Of a DNA stretch of 32,578 nt, positions 6,413 to 14,937 are shown piece by piece. Position numbers and translations under genes: made by a program. This stretch comes from an uncultured Bacillota bacterium (GTDB lineage: Bacteria > Bacillota > Clostridia > Peptostreptococcales > Anaerovoracaceae). The stretch is from the NCBI GenBank assembly GCA_949290475.1, contig CASESB010000067.1:1-32578 (forward strand). The letters are read 5' to 3'. The number at the start of each line of letters is the position of its first letter. Position 1 is the first letter of the stretch. A model generated the notes under the pieces. That model saw only the letters and a list, made by a program, of their open reading frames with translations. It ran no database searches and was not told the origin of the DNA.

Positions 6413-7764
6413 CGGTGTTCGATGAGATGAAGGCCGCCTTTGAAGAGGGAAGGCGGCGCTATGAGGCGGCGATGGCAGCGGAGCCTGCAGATTTTGTTAC
6501 CGTGGAGGAATACGGGCTGCCGCGCGGTGAAGAACCGGAAGGCGTTGTGTGCCGCGGAGACAATCTGAGCTATATGATCCACCTGATAAAGACGCGCGGA
6601 CTTGCGGGAAAGCTGCAGCTGATATATGCGGATCCTCCTTTTTTCTCCAACGGCAGCTATGAGGCGTCCGTGCGCCTGCAGTCGGAGACGCTGGGTCCGT
6701 CGGAGCTGATAAAGGTCGGTGCGTATGATGACAGGCGCAGGGGCGGGCTGCGGGAGTATCTGACGATGCTGACGGCCAGGCTCCTGGCCATGAGAGAGCT
6801 GCTGGCGGAAAGCGGATGCATCTGGGTGCATCTCGACAGACATGCGGCGCATTACGTCAAGGTGCTGCTTGACGCCGTGTTCGGAGCCGAAAACTTCAGA
6901 AATGAAGTGATCTGGACATACAAGTCAGGGGGATCGGGAAGCCGCAGCTTTGCGCGCAAGCACGATAACCTGCTGTTTTACAGCAGGGGCAGCGGATATA
7001 AGTTCAGGCCCCTGAAGGAAAAGTCATACAACCGCGACTTGAAGCCTTACAGGTTCAAGGGCGTCGAGGAGTTCTGCGACGAGCGGGGATGGTACACGAT
7101 GGTCAACATGAAAGATGTCTGGAACATCGACATGGTGGGCAGGACATCATCGGAGCGCAGCGGATACGCCACGCAGAAGCCGGAAAAGCTGCTGCAGCGG
7201 ATCGTCGAATCGTGCAGCGAAGAAGGAGATCTGTGCGCTGATTTCTTCGCCGGATCGGGAACGCTGGGCGTCGTGTGTGAAAAGCTGAACAGAAGGTGGC
7301 TCATGTGTGATGAGAGCAGGCTGGCTGCCGCTATGCAGATCGAACGTCTGCATACGGCCGGCGCGGGATTTGCCGTGCAGAGCGATCGTGACGGCTGCGC
7401 GGGAAGCGAAAAGCAAGGTCGTGTGGAGCTTTCACTTGACGACGGGAAGATAACGCTTGAAAAATACGAGCCCGGACGTATCGGCCTGGGCGAACAGCGC
7501 ATGAATGGGAAAAGCGCGGAGCAGCTGCGGGAATATGCGGACAGGGACAGTCTCAGCCTGCTAAGGATTTGGAGCGTGGATACGGATCACGATGGAAGAG
7601 TGCACAGGCCGCAGCTTTTCATGCCGGGAACACAGCGGACATGCGATCTATGCGGCCAGAGTACCGGAGAAATAATAAGCATTGTCGGTTATGACGCTCT
7701 GGGCAGCAGATTCGTCAAGCTGATCGACAATAAGAACGGAGGGAGTGCAGTCCATGAGACTTGA
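6409..7764 (+). CDS. Orphan site-specific DNA methyltransferase (beta type)
   Basis: This 451-residue protein resembles DNA N6-adenine/N4-cytosine methyltransferases. The catalytic motif is DPPF at residues 75-78 (IYADPPFFS), and the SAM-binding motif FFAGSGT (279-285) comes after it. This is the beta order, with a probable target-recognition part between them (about 150-250). The final 150 residues are not a recognised methyltransferase part and carry a Cys pair (Cys412, Cys415 in TCDLCGQ) that might bind metal. No restriction enzyme or specificity gene lies nearby. The start overlaps ygiQ by four bases and the end overlaps the THUMP methyltransferase by 11, so the gene is an integral member of this operon. 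A solitary methylase with a regulatory or replication role is the best guess. DPPF in place of DPPY is a tolerated variant. Confidence 0.85.
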   Translation: MTVFDEMKAAFEEGRRRYEAAMAAEPADFVTVEEYGLPRGEEPEGVVCRGDNLSYMIHLIKTRGLAGKLQLIYADPPFFSNGSYEASVRLQSETLGPSELIKVGAYDDRRRGGLREYLTMLTARLLAMRELLAESGCIWVHLDRHAAHYVKVLLDAVFGAENFRNEVIWTYKSGGSGSRSFARKHDNLLFYSRGSGYKFRPLKEKSYNRDLKPYRFKGVEEFCDERGWYTMVNMKDVWNIDMVGRTSSERSGYATQKPEKLLQRIVESCSEEGDLCADFFAGSGTLGVVCEKLNRRWLMCDESRLAAAMQIERLHTAGAGFAVQSDRDGCAGSEKQGRVELSLDDGKITLEKYEPGRIGLGEQRMNGKSAEQLREYADRDSLSLLRIWSVDTDHDGRVHRPQLFMPGTQRTCDLCGQSTGEIISIVGYDALGSRFVKLIDNKNGGSAVHET

Positions 7765-8905
7765 GCTTATAGCAACGGCGACGTTTGGACTTGAGGCTGT
7801 GGTAAAACGTGAAATAGAGAGCCTCGGCTATGAAATCGTCAGGACCGAAGACGGCAAGGTGACATATATGGGAGACGAGAGAGCTATCGTGCGATCCAAT
7901 CTCTGGCTGCGGAGCGCCGACAGGGTGCTGCTCAAAATGGGTGAGTTTGAAGCTCTGGAATTCGAGGAGCTTTATCAGCAGACAAGGGGACTTCCGTGGG
8001 AGCAGCTGATACCGCCTGACGGGAAATTCACCGTGACCGGAACATCGGTAAAATCGAAGCTGCACAGCGTACCGGCATGTCAGAAGATAGTCAAGAAGGC
8101 CATCGTCGACAGACTCGCTGAATACTACGCCATGGAGACGTTTCCGGAGACGGGAGCGGAATATACTGTCAAGGCGACGGTACTCAAAAACAGAGTGACG
8201 CTGACGGTGGATACGAGCGGACCGGGTCTGCATAAGAGGGGATACAGGGTCGCCGATGTGGCGGCGCCGATGAAGGAGACACTGGCTGCGGCTTTGGTAC
8301 AGCTCTCGTTTTGGAAAAAGGGGCGTATACTCGTCGATCCGTGCTGCGGGTCGGGAACGATCCCCATAGAGGCGGCGATGATCGGCAGGAATATCGCACC
8401 GGGCCTTGGCAGGAGCTTTGCCTGCGAGGGCTGGGAGCTGATAGAAAAGAGCGTCTGGAAGGAAGAAAGAAAAGCGGCCTTTGCAGCCATAGATCACGAG
8501 GCTGAGCTGCAGATATACGGCTCCGACATAAACGGCAGGGCGGTCAGGGCCGCGATGCAAAACGCTCAGGAGGCGGGAGTCGACGAGTGCATAACGTTCC
8601 GCAGGATGGATGTGGCGGGGCTTTCCGCTCCCGGCGAGAACGGCATCATCATCACCAATCCGCCGTACGGCGAGAGGATCGGCGAGGAGAAGCAGATCGA
8701 GGCCATATACGGCGCGCTGAGAGCGTTCATGCGAAAAAACCCCGACTGGTCGCTGTTCATGATAACTACCGACAGGGAAGCCGAGGACAAGGTCGCCGGC
8801 AGGAAGGCCGACCGCCGCCGGAAGCTCTATAACGGCAGACTGCAGACGTGCTACTATCAGTTTCACGGACAGAAAAAGCAGCGGGATGAGCCGGCGGGAA
8901 AATGA
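7754..8905 (+). CDS. THUMP-domain class I rRNA methyltransferase (RlmL-N/YpsC type)
   Basis: This 383-residue protein probably makes N2-methylguanosine in 23S rRNA, like the N-terminal half of E. coli RlmL and B. subtilis YpsC. An N-terminal ferredoxin-like/THUMP part covers about residues 1-155. The Rossmann domain follows, with SAM motif DPCCGSGTIPIEAAMI near residue 195 and catalytic NPPY in TNPPYGERIG near 300. The length fits the stand-alone YpsC group. ATG at 7754 lies 10 bases after GGAGGG; an in-frame GTG at 7745 is too close to that site. It overlaps the DNA methyltransferase by 11 bases. Its stop codon lies in the first copy of a short direct duplication (8896-8951). Confidence 0.9.
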   Translation: MRLELIATATFGLEAVVKREIESLGYEIVRTEDGKVTYMGDERAIVRSNLWLRSADRVLLKMGEFEALEFEELYQQTRGLPWEQLIPPDGKFTVTGTSVKSKLHSVPACQKIVKKAIVDRLAEYYAMETFPETGAEYTVKATVLKNRVTLTVDTSGPGLHKRGYRVADVAAPMKETLAAALVQLSFWKKGRILVDPCCGSGTIPIEAAMIGRNIAPGLGRSFACEGWELIEKSVWKEERKAAFAAIDHEAELQIYGSDINGRAVRAAMQNAQEAGVDECITFRRMDVAGLSAPGENGIIITNPPYGERIGEEKQIEAIYGALRAFMRKNPDWSLFMITTDREAEDKVAGRKADRRRKLYNGRLQTCYYQFHGQKKQRDEPAGK

Positions 8906-8951
8906 GCATTGCCGGCTTTGTCGGATCGCCGGGAAAATGAGCATTGCCGGC
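8896..8951. repeat. 21-bp direct repeat at 35-bp spacing
   Basis: Bases 8896-8916 and 8931-8951 are identical over 21 positions. The first copy contains the TGA of the THUMP methyltransferase gene (8903-8905) and the second lies just after it. Each copy is flanked by CCGG, so short hairpins around GCCGGC are possible, but there is no T tract to make a terminator. It looks like a local duplication of the gene end. Confidence 0.8.
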
Positions 8952-9059
8952 CGCGGGCCGATGTGATAATATCAGGTTATCGAGAGGCGACGGAAGCGGC
9001 CTCAGACGGCAAACGAAGGATATAACGGTATAACATTAAAATATCAAGGAGAATATAAG

Positions 9060-10058
9060 ATGGCAGTGAATCTGAAAGGAAGAAGTTTTTTAACGCTGAT
9101 GGACTTTACACCGGAGGAGATCAGGTACATGCTCGACCTTGCCGGCGATCTCAAGGCTAAGAAGAGAGCTGGTATCACGGGCAATACGCTCGCGGGAAAG
9201 AACATAGTCCTGCTTTTTGAGAAGACCTCGACCAGGACGAGGTGCTCGTTTGAGGTGGCATGCAGGGATGAGGGCGGATGCGTGACATATCTCGACGCGA
9301 AGAGCTCGCAGATGGGCAAGAAGGAGAGCCTCGAGGACACGGCGAAGGTGCTGGGCAGATTCTTCGACGGCATCGAGTACAGAGGCTACGAGCAGTCGGT
9401 AGTCGAGGATCTGGCGAGGTTTTCGGGCGTTCCCGTATGGAACGGGCTTACAGACGTCGATCATCCGACGCAGATCCTGGCGGACATGCTGACGATCGAG
9501 GAGCATATAGACAAGCCGCTGAGCAAGGTCAAGGTGGTGTTCTGCGGAGACATAAGAAACAATATGAGCTATGCGTGGATGTACGGCTGCGCGAAGATGG
9601 GCATGCACTACGTCGCCTACGGTCCCGATGTGCTGGCGGAGCAGCTCGACGAGTCGATAATGGAGAGCGTCGGCGCCGTCGCGGCGGAGACGGGGGCTGT
9701 GATAGAGGTGACCTCGGATCCGGCGGCGCTCAAGGGCGCAGATGTCATATATACCGACATATGGGCTTCGATGGGAGAAGAGGATCAGATAGAAGAAAGG
9801 GTGAAGCTGCTGTCGCCGTACAAGGTGACGATGGAGATGCTTGAAAGCACGGGAAATCCGGATGTGATCTTCCTCCACTGTCTGCCTTCGTTCCATGATT
9901 TTGAGACGGTCATGGCCAGAGAGCAGAAGGAAAAGGGTCTGGATATCAGAGAGGTTACAGACGAGGTGTTCAGGAGCAGACATTCCAAGGTTTTCGACGA
10001 GGCCGAGAACAGGATGCATACTATCAAGGCTGTCATAGTGGCGACTATCGGCAGATGA
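9060..10058 (+). CDS. argF: Ornithine carbamoyltransferase
   Basis: This 332-residue cytoplasmic enzyme joins carbamoyl phosphate and ornithine to give citrulline, or runs in reverse in the arginine deiminase pathway. The carbamoyl-phosphate loop STRTR is at 57-61, HPTQ at 135-138, a DxxxSMG segment near 235 (DIWASMG), and the ornithine-site HCLP at 273-276. The N-terminus (LKGRSFLTLMDFTPEEI) is typical. ATG at 9060 is preceded by AAGGAG. No other arginine gene is adjacent, so a biosynthetic or catabolic role cannot be told. Related carbamoyltransferases for putrescine share most motifs. No clear ARG box or strong promoter was seen in the 154-base gap upstream, which otherwise holds the end of the direct repeat. 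Confidence 0.93.
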   Translation: MAVNLKGRSFLTLMDFTPEEIRYMLDLAGDLKAKKRAGITGNTLAGKNIVLLFEKTSTRTRCSFEVACRDEGGCVTYLDAKSSQMGKKESLEDTAKVLGRFFDGIEYRGYEQSVVEDLARFSGVPVWNGLTDVDHPTQILADMLTIEEHIDKPLSKVKVVFCGDIRNNMSYAWMYGCAKMGMHYVAYGPDVLAEQLDESIMESVGAVAAETGAVIEVTSDPAALKGADVIYTDIWASMGEEDQIEERVKLLSPYKVTMEMLESTGNPDVIFLHCLPSFHDFETVMAREQKEKGLDIREVTDEVFRSRHSKVFDEAENRMHTIKAVIVATIGR

Positions 10059-10093
10059 TGAGGCGCTGTTTTGCGTAAACGCCGGCAGCAACG

Positions 10094-10120
10094 TTCGCAA
10101 CGGCTGCGAAGATCGGATTT
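10094..10120 (+). terminator. Weak hairpin after argF
   Basis: TTCGCA (10094-10099) and TGCGAA (10105-10110) form a 6-bp perfect stem with a five-base loop, 35 bases after argF. The sequence after it is only moderately T-rich, so terminator function is doubtful. Confidence 0.3.
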
Positions 10121-10137
10121 GTTAAAAAATTAATTAC

Positions 10138-10166
10138 TTGACTTGCGTTATTTTAAGGGGTATCAT
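10138..10166 (+). promoter_or_regulatory. Promoter of the CYTH gene
   Basis: TTGACT (10138-10143) and TATCAT (10161-10166) are each a five-of-six match, with 17-base spacing. Between it and the gene lies the odd palindrome GTGTTTAACAC (10199-10209), which might be an operator. Confidence 0.65.
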
Positions 10167-10227
10167 CTATAAAGTCGCATTTTGACGGACGGATAATAGT
10201 GTTTAACACCGGGATCGAGTGAGCGAA

Positions 10228-10845
10228 ATGGAGATTGAATTAAAGTACAGGATACCCTCGGCTGAGATAGCCGACGACATATGGAACGATAAGCTGTTCT
10301 GCACATTTGAAGAGGAGGCTTCGCGTGAGGAGCTCTGCTTCATGGCCAGGTATTACGATACGCCGGACTGCGATCTGGCCAGAAACGATATGGCGTACAG
10401 GGTCAGGAAGGAAGGCTGCAGATGGGTGGCGACGCTCAAGTGGAGAGGGCAGAACGAGGGCGCTCTTTATACGAGAGAGGAGATAAACGTCCCTGTGAGC
10501 GATGATGCGGCGGACCCTGCCGTTTTCAGAGAAAGCGAGATGGGAGCGATGCTGATGGACATCATCGGTGAGAAGGAGCTCATCAGTCTTCTGGAGACGA
10601 GATTCATGAGGCGCCGGTTCAGGATAGACACGGGAGACGGTATATTCGAGATATCCATAGATCAGGGCAGGATAATCACTCCTTACGGCGATGAGCCGAT
10701 CTCGGAGGTCGAGATCGAGCTGTTCTCGGGAGAAAGGGGAGAGCTGGAGCGTATCGGAAGACAGATGTGCGAGGAGTACGATCTGCAGCGTGAAGCGGGA
10801 AGCAAGTATTCGCGCGGGATCGCGATCATCAAGCAGAACAGGTGA
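10228..10845 (+). CDS. CYTH-domain triphosphate hydrolase
   Basis: This 205-residue protein has the CYTH (triphosphate tunnel metalloenzyme) fold. The family signature ExExK is at the very start (MEIELKYRI). Further acidic and basic tunnel residues are visible in YYDTP, AYRVRKEG, ATLKWRG, TREEIN and the closing EVEIELFSGE. Members cleave inorganic triphosphate, thiamine triphosphate or make cAMP; inorganic or small organic triphosphate is the most common bacterial substrate. ATG at 10228 puts the signature in its usual place; a GTG at 10219 would add three residues. Neither has a strong ribosome site (GAGTGAG precedes the ATG). The gene stands alone and ends at a bidirectional terminator. Confidence 0.85.
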   Translation: MEIELKYRIPSAEIADDIWNDKLFCTFEEEASREELCFMARYYDTPDCDLARNDMAYRVRKEGCRWVATLKWRGQNEGALYTREEINVPVSDDAADPAVFRESEMGAMLMDIIGEKELISLLETRFMRRRFRIDTGDGIFEISIDQGRIITPYGDEPISEVEIELFSGERGELERIGRQMCEEYDLQREAGSKYSRGIAIIKQNR

Positions 10846-10894
10846 CAGGAGCTTCCGTGACGGAGCTTTTGTATGCGCGATATTAAAAATTAAA

Positions 10895-10937
10895 ACAGGG
10901 CTTTGCAGACATGCTGTTTGCAGAGCCCTGTGTTTTT
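10895..10937. terminator. Bidirectional terminator between CYTH gene and mnmM
   Basis: A 16-bp stem (10895-10910 with 10916-10931, two G-T pairs) closes a five-base loop. TTTTT follows at 10933-10937. On the other side an A-rich run gives the T tract for the minus strand. Two genes converge here, so it serves both. Confidence 0.9.
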
Positions 10938-10956
10938 GCAGGCGGATCGCGACGGG

Positions 10957-11535
10957 TCAGCGCTTTTTCGTGATCAGCAGGATCTCGGGCGGATTGCCGC
11001 CCTGATTGATCATGCTGATGTATGCACAGTGGAAAAGATGAGCGTCGAGCTTCTGCGCCATGGCGAGCAGCGCCTCTTTTTCGCGCCGCCCCTCGGGATG
11101 GCCGCTGTACATGGTGATGCAGATGAGGCCGTCCTTTGCCAGCAGCTGCAGGGCGGAGCGGACGGCTTTCACTGTAGAAGCTGTCTGCGTAGTGATATCC
11201 TTACGCTCTCCGGGCAGATAGCCGAGATTGAACATGATGACGTCAGCCTGTCCGCGTACGTACGAGCTCATGTTCTCGTGAGAATCGCATATGAGCCTGA
11301 TGACGCCGGAAGCGAGCTCGCTGTCATAGCCGCTGCGGCGCAGCAGGGAGCGAGTGTTCTCCAGAGCGGTCTGCTGTATGTCGAAGGCGTAGAGCTTAGA
11401 AGGCTTCATTGACATCATGGCAAGAGTGTCGTGCCCGTTGCCGCAGGTGGCGTCGACGAAAACGCCGCCCGGTTTCATGTATCCGCAGGCCATATACATG
11501 GCCGTATCCGTGGTTTTTTGTATCAAATTTGACAT
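10957..11535 (-). CDS. mnmM: tRNA U34 methyltransferase MnmM (YtqB)
   Basis: This 192-residue SAM enzyme matches the YtqB family (rRNA_methylase Pfam), shown in Gram-positive bacteria to methylate the aminomethyl group of the tRNA wobble uridine to give mnm5(s2)U. SAM motif I is VDATCGNGHDT at about 27-37. The family signature NLGYLPG is at 103-109 and the ending MINQGGNPPEILLITK is typical. The start ATG (11533-11535) follows AAGGAAG on the minus strand by ten bases. A strong divergent promoter lies upstream. The gene is transcribed away from tig. Confidence 0.87.
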   Translation of the reverse strand: MSNLIQKTTDTAMYMACGYMKPGGVFVDATCGNGHDTLAMMSMKPSKLYAFDIQQTALENTRSLLRRSGYDSELASGVIRLICDSHENMSSYVRGQADVIMFNLGYLPGERKDITTQTASTVKAVRSALQLLAKDGLICITMYSGHPEGRREKEALLAMAQKLDAHLFHCAYISMINQGGNPPEILLITKKR

Positions 11536-11581
11536 GTATGGTATACTTCCTTATGAAAATGTTCATTTTTCGCTGATTTAG

Positions 11582-11610
11582 ATTATGTTACAGCGGGAAA
11601 GTATTGTCAA
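11582..11610 (-). promoter_or_regulatory. Promoter of mnmM
   Basis: Read on the minus strand, TTGACA (11605-11610) and CATAAT (11582-11587) lie 17 bases apart, giving 11 of 12 consensus positions. Its -35 box is only five bases from the -35 box of the opposing tig promoter. Confidence 0.82.
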
Positions 11611-11615
11611 TAGCC

Positions 11616-11644
11616 TTTACTTTTCAAAGGAAAAGAGGTATAAT
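11616..11644 (+). promoter_or_regulatory. Promoter of tig-clpP-clpX
   Basis: TTTACT (11616-11621) and a perfect TATAAT (11639-11644) are spaced by 17 bases. A short inverted repeat, CCTTT/AAAGG (11614-11618 and 11626-11630), spans the -35 box. No CtsR or CIRCE operator was seen. Confidence 0.75.
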
Positions 11645-11684
11645 AATATGCACTATGTGTATATGATCGAGGAGGATTTTTTTA

Positions 11685-12968
11685 ATGAAAGCAACTTTAA
11701 TTTCAAAGGAAAAAAACGATGTGAAATTCACCATGGAATTCACTGCTGAGGAATTCGAAAATGCTGTAATAAATGTGTACAAAGCTCAGAAGGATAAGTT
11801 CACCGTAGACGGATTCAGGAAGGGCAAGGCTCCAAGGAGCATCATCGAGAAAAAGTACGGCGAGGGCATATTCTACGAGGATGCCATCAACAACCTTTTC
11901 AGGGACAATTACCCTGACGCTCTCGACGAGCTGAATCTCAACGTCATCGACAGTCCGCGAGCTGAATTCAGCCAGATCAAGAAGGGCGAAGGCTTTACGA
12001 TCACGATCACGGTGGAATGCTATCCGGAGATCGAGGTCAAGGATTACAAGGGCGTGGAGATCGAGGCCGTAAGCGCAGAGGTTACTGATGAGGATGTCGA
12101 TAACGAGCTGCAGGCGAGAGCCAGAAGAAACGCCAGAATGGTAGCCGTGGACAGACCGGCCAAGGAGGGAGACACCGTACTCATCGATTACGAGGGCTGG
12201 GTAGGCGACGAGCAGTTTGAAGGCGGCACGGCTGAAAGACAGCCGCTCAAGCTGGGATCGGGAACGTTTATCCCGGGCTTTGAGGAGCAGCTCATCGGCG
12301 TCAGCACCGGAGAGGACAAGGATGTAAAGGTGACATTCCCTGAGGAGTATCACGCTGAGAATCTGGCCGGCAAGGAAGCCGTGTTCAAGTGCAAGGTGCA
12401 CGAGATCAAGGAGGAAGAGGTTCCTGAGATCAACGATGATTTCGTGAAGGATGTCAGCGAATTCGATACGCTCGACGAGTACAAGGCCGACATCAGGAAG
12501 GAGCTTGAGAAGAGCAAGGCTGCCAGAGCTGAAAACGCCATGAAGAACAAGGTCATCGAGAAGGTGTTCGAGGCCAACGACATAGAGGTTCCAGATGTTA
12601 TGGTCGAAACAGAGATCGACAATACGCTCTCCGAGTTCGATCAGCAGCTGAAGTCGCAGGGACTTGACCTGAACACTTACATGCAGTACCTGGGCAAGGA
12701 TGCTAAGGAGCTGCGCGATGAGCTCAGAGAAGAGGCCTTCAAGAAGACGAAGACCAGGATGATAGTGAGCGCCGTGGCACAGCAGGAGGATTTCCCGGTA
12801 ACTGACGAGGAGATCAGCGCCGAGCTGGAGAACATGGCGAAGCAGTACGGTCTGGAAGCCGACAAGCTGAGAGAGATGATAGGCGAAGAAAATCTCAGCA
12901 TGATCGAAGGCGACATCAAGGTGAGAAAGGCCGTAGACATGATGTATGAAAACGCTGTAAAGAAATAG
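11685..12968 (+). CDS. tig: Trigger factor
   Basis: This 427-residue chaperone sits at the ribosome exit tunnel and holds nascent chains. The ribosome-binding signature GFRKGKAP is at 43-50. The FKBP-like peptidyl-prolyl isomerase domain covers about 150-245 (EGDTVLIDYEGWVGD, GSGTFIPGFEEQLIG), and the helical C-terminal domain fills the rest. Length is normal. ATG at 11685 follows GAGGAGG by several bases. It heads the protein quality-control operon: clpP starts 24 bases later with no promoter between, as in other Bacillota. Confidence 0.97.
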   Translation: MKATLISKEKNDVKFTMEFTAEEFENAVINVYKAQKDKFTVDGFRKGKAPRSIIEKKYGEGIFYEDAINNLFRDNYPDALDELNLNVIDSPRAEFSQIKKGEGFTITITVECYPEIEVKDYKGVEIEAVSAEVTDEDVDNELQARARRNARMVAVDRPAKEGDTVLIDYEGWVGDEQFEGGTAERQPLKLGSGTFIPGFEEQLIGVSTGEDKDVKVTFPEEYHAENLAGKEAVFKCKVHEIKEEEVPEINDDFVKDVSEFDTLDEYKADIRKELEKSKAARAENAMKNKVIEKVFEANDIEVPDVMVETEIDNTLSEFDQQLKSQGLDLNTYMQYLGKDAKELRDELREEAFKKTKTRMIVSAVAQQEDFPVTDEEISAELENMAKQYGLEADKLREMIGEENLSMIEGDIKVRKAVDMMYENAVKK

Positions 12969-12992
12969 ACGGAATTTAAGGAGGTCCGGATT

Positions 12993-13574
12993 ATGGCATT
13001 AGTACCATATGTTATAGAGCAGACCAGCAGAGGGGAAAGGTCTTACGATATATATTCAAGGCTTTTGAAGGACAGGATCATATTTCTCGGAGAAGCGATA
13101 GACGAGCATATTGCCAGCCTCGTAGTCGCACAGCTGCTGTTTCTGGAAGCGGAAGATCCGGATAAGGATATAAACATATACATAAACAGCCCCGGCGGTT
13201 CTGTGACCGCCGGTATGGCTATATACGACACCATGCAGTACGTCAAGCCTCAGGTTTCGACCATATGCGTAGGAATGGCGGCAAGCATGGGGGCATTTTT
13301 GCTTTCGGCGGGCGCAAAGGGCAAGCGTTTTGCGCTGCCTAACGCCGAGATAATGATCCACCAGCCGCTGGGCGGAGTCCAGGGGCAGGCCGAAGACATC
13401 AAGATACATGCCGAATGGATCCTGAAGACGAGAGAAAAGCTCAACAGGATACTCAGCGCCAATACGGGACAGCCGCTGGAGGTCATCGCCAGAGATACGG
13501 ACAGAGACAATTTCATGTCGGCCGAGGAAGCGATGAAATACGGCCTTATCGACAAGGTCATAAAGGACAGATAG
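12993..13574 (+). CDS. clpP: ATP-dependent Clp protease proteolytic subunit
   Basis: This 193-residue serine protease subunit forms a double seven-member ring that degrades substrates unfolded by ClpX or other Clp ATPases. The catalytic triad is Ser98 (GMAASMGAF), His123 (IMIHQPLGG) and Asp172 (in DRDNFMS), the same positions as in B. subtilis ClpP. The N-terminus ([20 protein letters not shown]) is typical. ATG at 12993 follows AAGGAGG. The clpX gene begins 12 bases downstream, consistent with balanced expression of the ClpXP machine. Confidence 0.98.
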   Translation: MALVPYVIEQTSRGERSYDIYSRLLKDRIIFLGEAIDEHIASLVVAQLLFLEAEDPDKDINIYINSPGGSVTAGMAIYDTMQYVKPQVSTICVGMAASMGAFLLSAGAKGKRFALPNAEIMIHQPLGGVQGQAEDIKIHAEWILKTREKLNRILSANTGQPLEVIARDTDRDNFMSAEEAMKYGLIDKVIKDR

Positions 13575-13586
13575 GGGTGGACGGAT

Positions 13587-14873
13587 ATGAGTAAATACGA
13601 CGAGAACAATGAACTGAGGTGTTCATTCTGCGGAAAGCCTCAGAGTCAGGTGAAGAGACTGATAAGCGGATCAGGAGTATACATATGCAACGAGTGCGTG
13701 GAGCTCTGTCAGGATATACTGTCGGAGGAGGAACGCAGACATGTAAACGGTGAGGGCGCAGGTGCAGATGACGGCAGACTGCCGAAGCCGAAGGAGATAT
13801 ACGATATACTCTCGGAATACGTCATCGGGCAGGAGGAAGCCAAGAAGACGCTTTCGGTCGCAGTATACAATCATTACAAGAGGATAAACCACATATCGGA
13901 CACGGATGACGATGTGGAGATACAGAAGAGCAACATCATCATGGTGGGTCCTACAGGCTCAGGCAAGACGCTGCTGGCGCAGACGCTGGCGAAGATACTC
14001 AACGTGCCTTTTGCCATCGCAGACGCTACCGCGCTCACGGAAGCCGGTTACGTTGGCGAGGACGTGGAAAACATACTGCTGAAGCTGATACAGGCTGCAG
14101 ATTACGATATCGACAGGGCTCAGCGCGGCATAATATACGTAGACGAGATAGATAAGATATCGCGAAAGTCGGAGAACCCATCCATCACCAGGGATGTGAG
14201 CGGAGAAGGCGTGCAGCAGGCTCTGCTGAAGATCCTGGAGGGAACCGTGGCCAACGTGCCGCCGCAGGGAGGCAGGAAGCATCCGCATCAGGATTTCCTG
14301 CAGTTTGATACGACAAACGTATTGTTCATATGCGGAGGAGCGTTCGACGGCCTCGACAAGGTGATACAGAGAAGGATAGGGGAAAAGACTATCGGATTCA
14401 ATTCCAACATAGAGACCGACAAGATCAAGGAAGCTGACATACTGAAGAATATCCAGCCGGAGGATCTGCTCAAATACGGACTGATACCGGAATTCATCGG
14501 CAGGCTGCCCGTACTGGTGACGCTGGAGGAGCTCTCCAAAGAGGCGCTGGTGGAGATCATCACCGAGCCTAAGAACGCTCTGATAAAGCAGTATCGAAAG
14601 CTTTTCGCCATGGACAACGTGGACCTGGAGGTGACGGACGACGCTATTGAAGCCATAGCGGAAAAGGCTATGGAGCGCAAGACCGGCGCCAGAGGTCTGA
14701 GGGGCATCATGGAGAAGATCATGAACAACATAATGTATGAGCTGCCATCGAGAGACGATGTGCAGAAATGCATAATCACCAGAGAGACCGTAGAAGCGGA
14801 AAAGGATCCGGAGCTTGTGCTGACTGAGCCGTTGCGCTCAAAGGAAAAGGAAGCCGCAGCTGAAACGGCGTAA
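13587..14873 (+). CDS. clpX: ClpX ATPase, unfoldase of ClpXP
   Basis: This 428-residue AAA+ protein recognises tagged proteins and feeds them to ClpP. The N-terminal zinc domain has four cysteines (12, 15, 34, 37). Walker A GPTGSGKT is at 121-128 and Walker B YVDEIDK has Asp186 and Glu187. The pore-loop GYVGEDV and the ClpP-binding IGF loop (KTIGFNSN, near 270) are present. Length is normal, with a short acidic/Ala tail. It is the third gene of the tig operon and is followed at once by a terminator hairpin ahead of lon. Confidence 0.98.
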   Translation: MSKYDENNELRCSFCGKPQSQVKRLISGSGVYICNECVELCQDILSEEERRHVNGEGAGADDGRLPKPKEIYDILSEYVIGQEEAKKTLSVAVYNHYKRINHISDTDDDVEIQKSNIIMVGPTGSGKTLLAQTLAKILNVPFAIADATALTEAGYVGEDVENILLKLIQAADYDIDRAQRGIIYVDEIDKISRKSENPSITRDVSGEGVQQALLKILEGTVANVPPQGGRKHPHQDFLQFDTTNVLFICGGAFDGLDKVIQRRIGEKTIGFNSNIETDKIKEADILKNIQPEDLLKYGLIPEFIGRLPVLVTLEELSKEALVEIITEPKNALIKQYRKLFAMDNVDLEVTDDAIEAIAEKAMERKTGARGLRGIMEKIMNNIMYELPSRDDVQKCIITRETVEAEKDPELVLTEPLRSKEKEAAAETA

Positions 14874-14881
14874 TAGATGAG

Positions 14882-14907
14882 GGCGGCTTTTTGAAAGTCG
14901 CCTTTTT
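14882..14907 (+). terminator. Terminator or attenuator between clpX and lon
   Basis: GGCGGCTTT (14882-14890) pairs with AAAGTCGCC (14894-14902) around a three-base loop and is followed by TTTTT. Only 30 bases remain before the lon ATG, with no usable promoter in them, so the hairpin may only partly terminate. Confidence 0.8.
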
Positions 14908-14937
14908 GACAGGACAGATAAACGGAGGTTTAACATA

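Noticed and set aside
14906..14934. Perfect TTGACA after the clpX terminator with TTTAAC at 17 bases as a lon promoter
   Set aside because: Transcription would begin at about 14941, inside the lon coding sequence, so the start codon and ribosome site would be lost.
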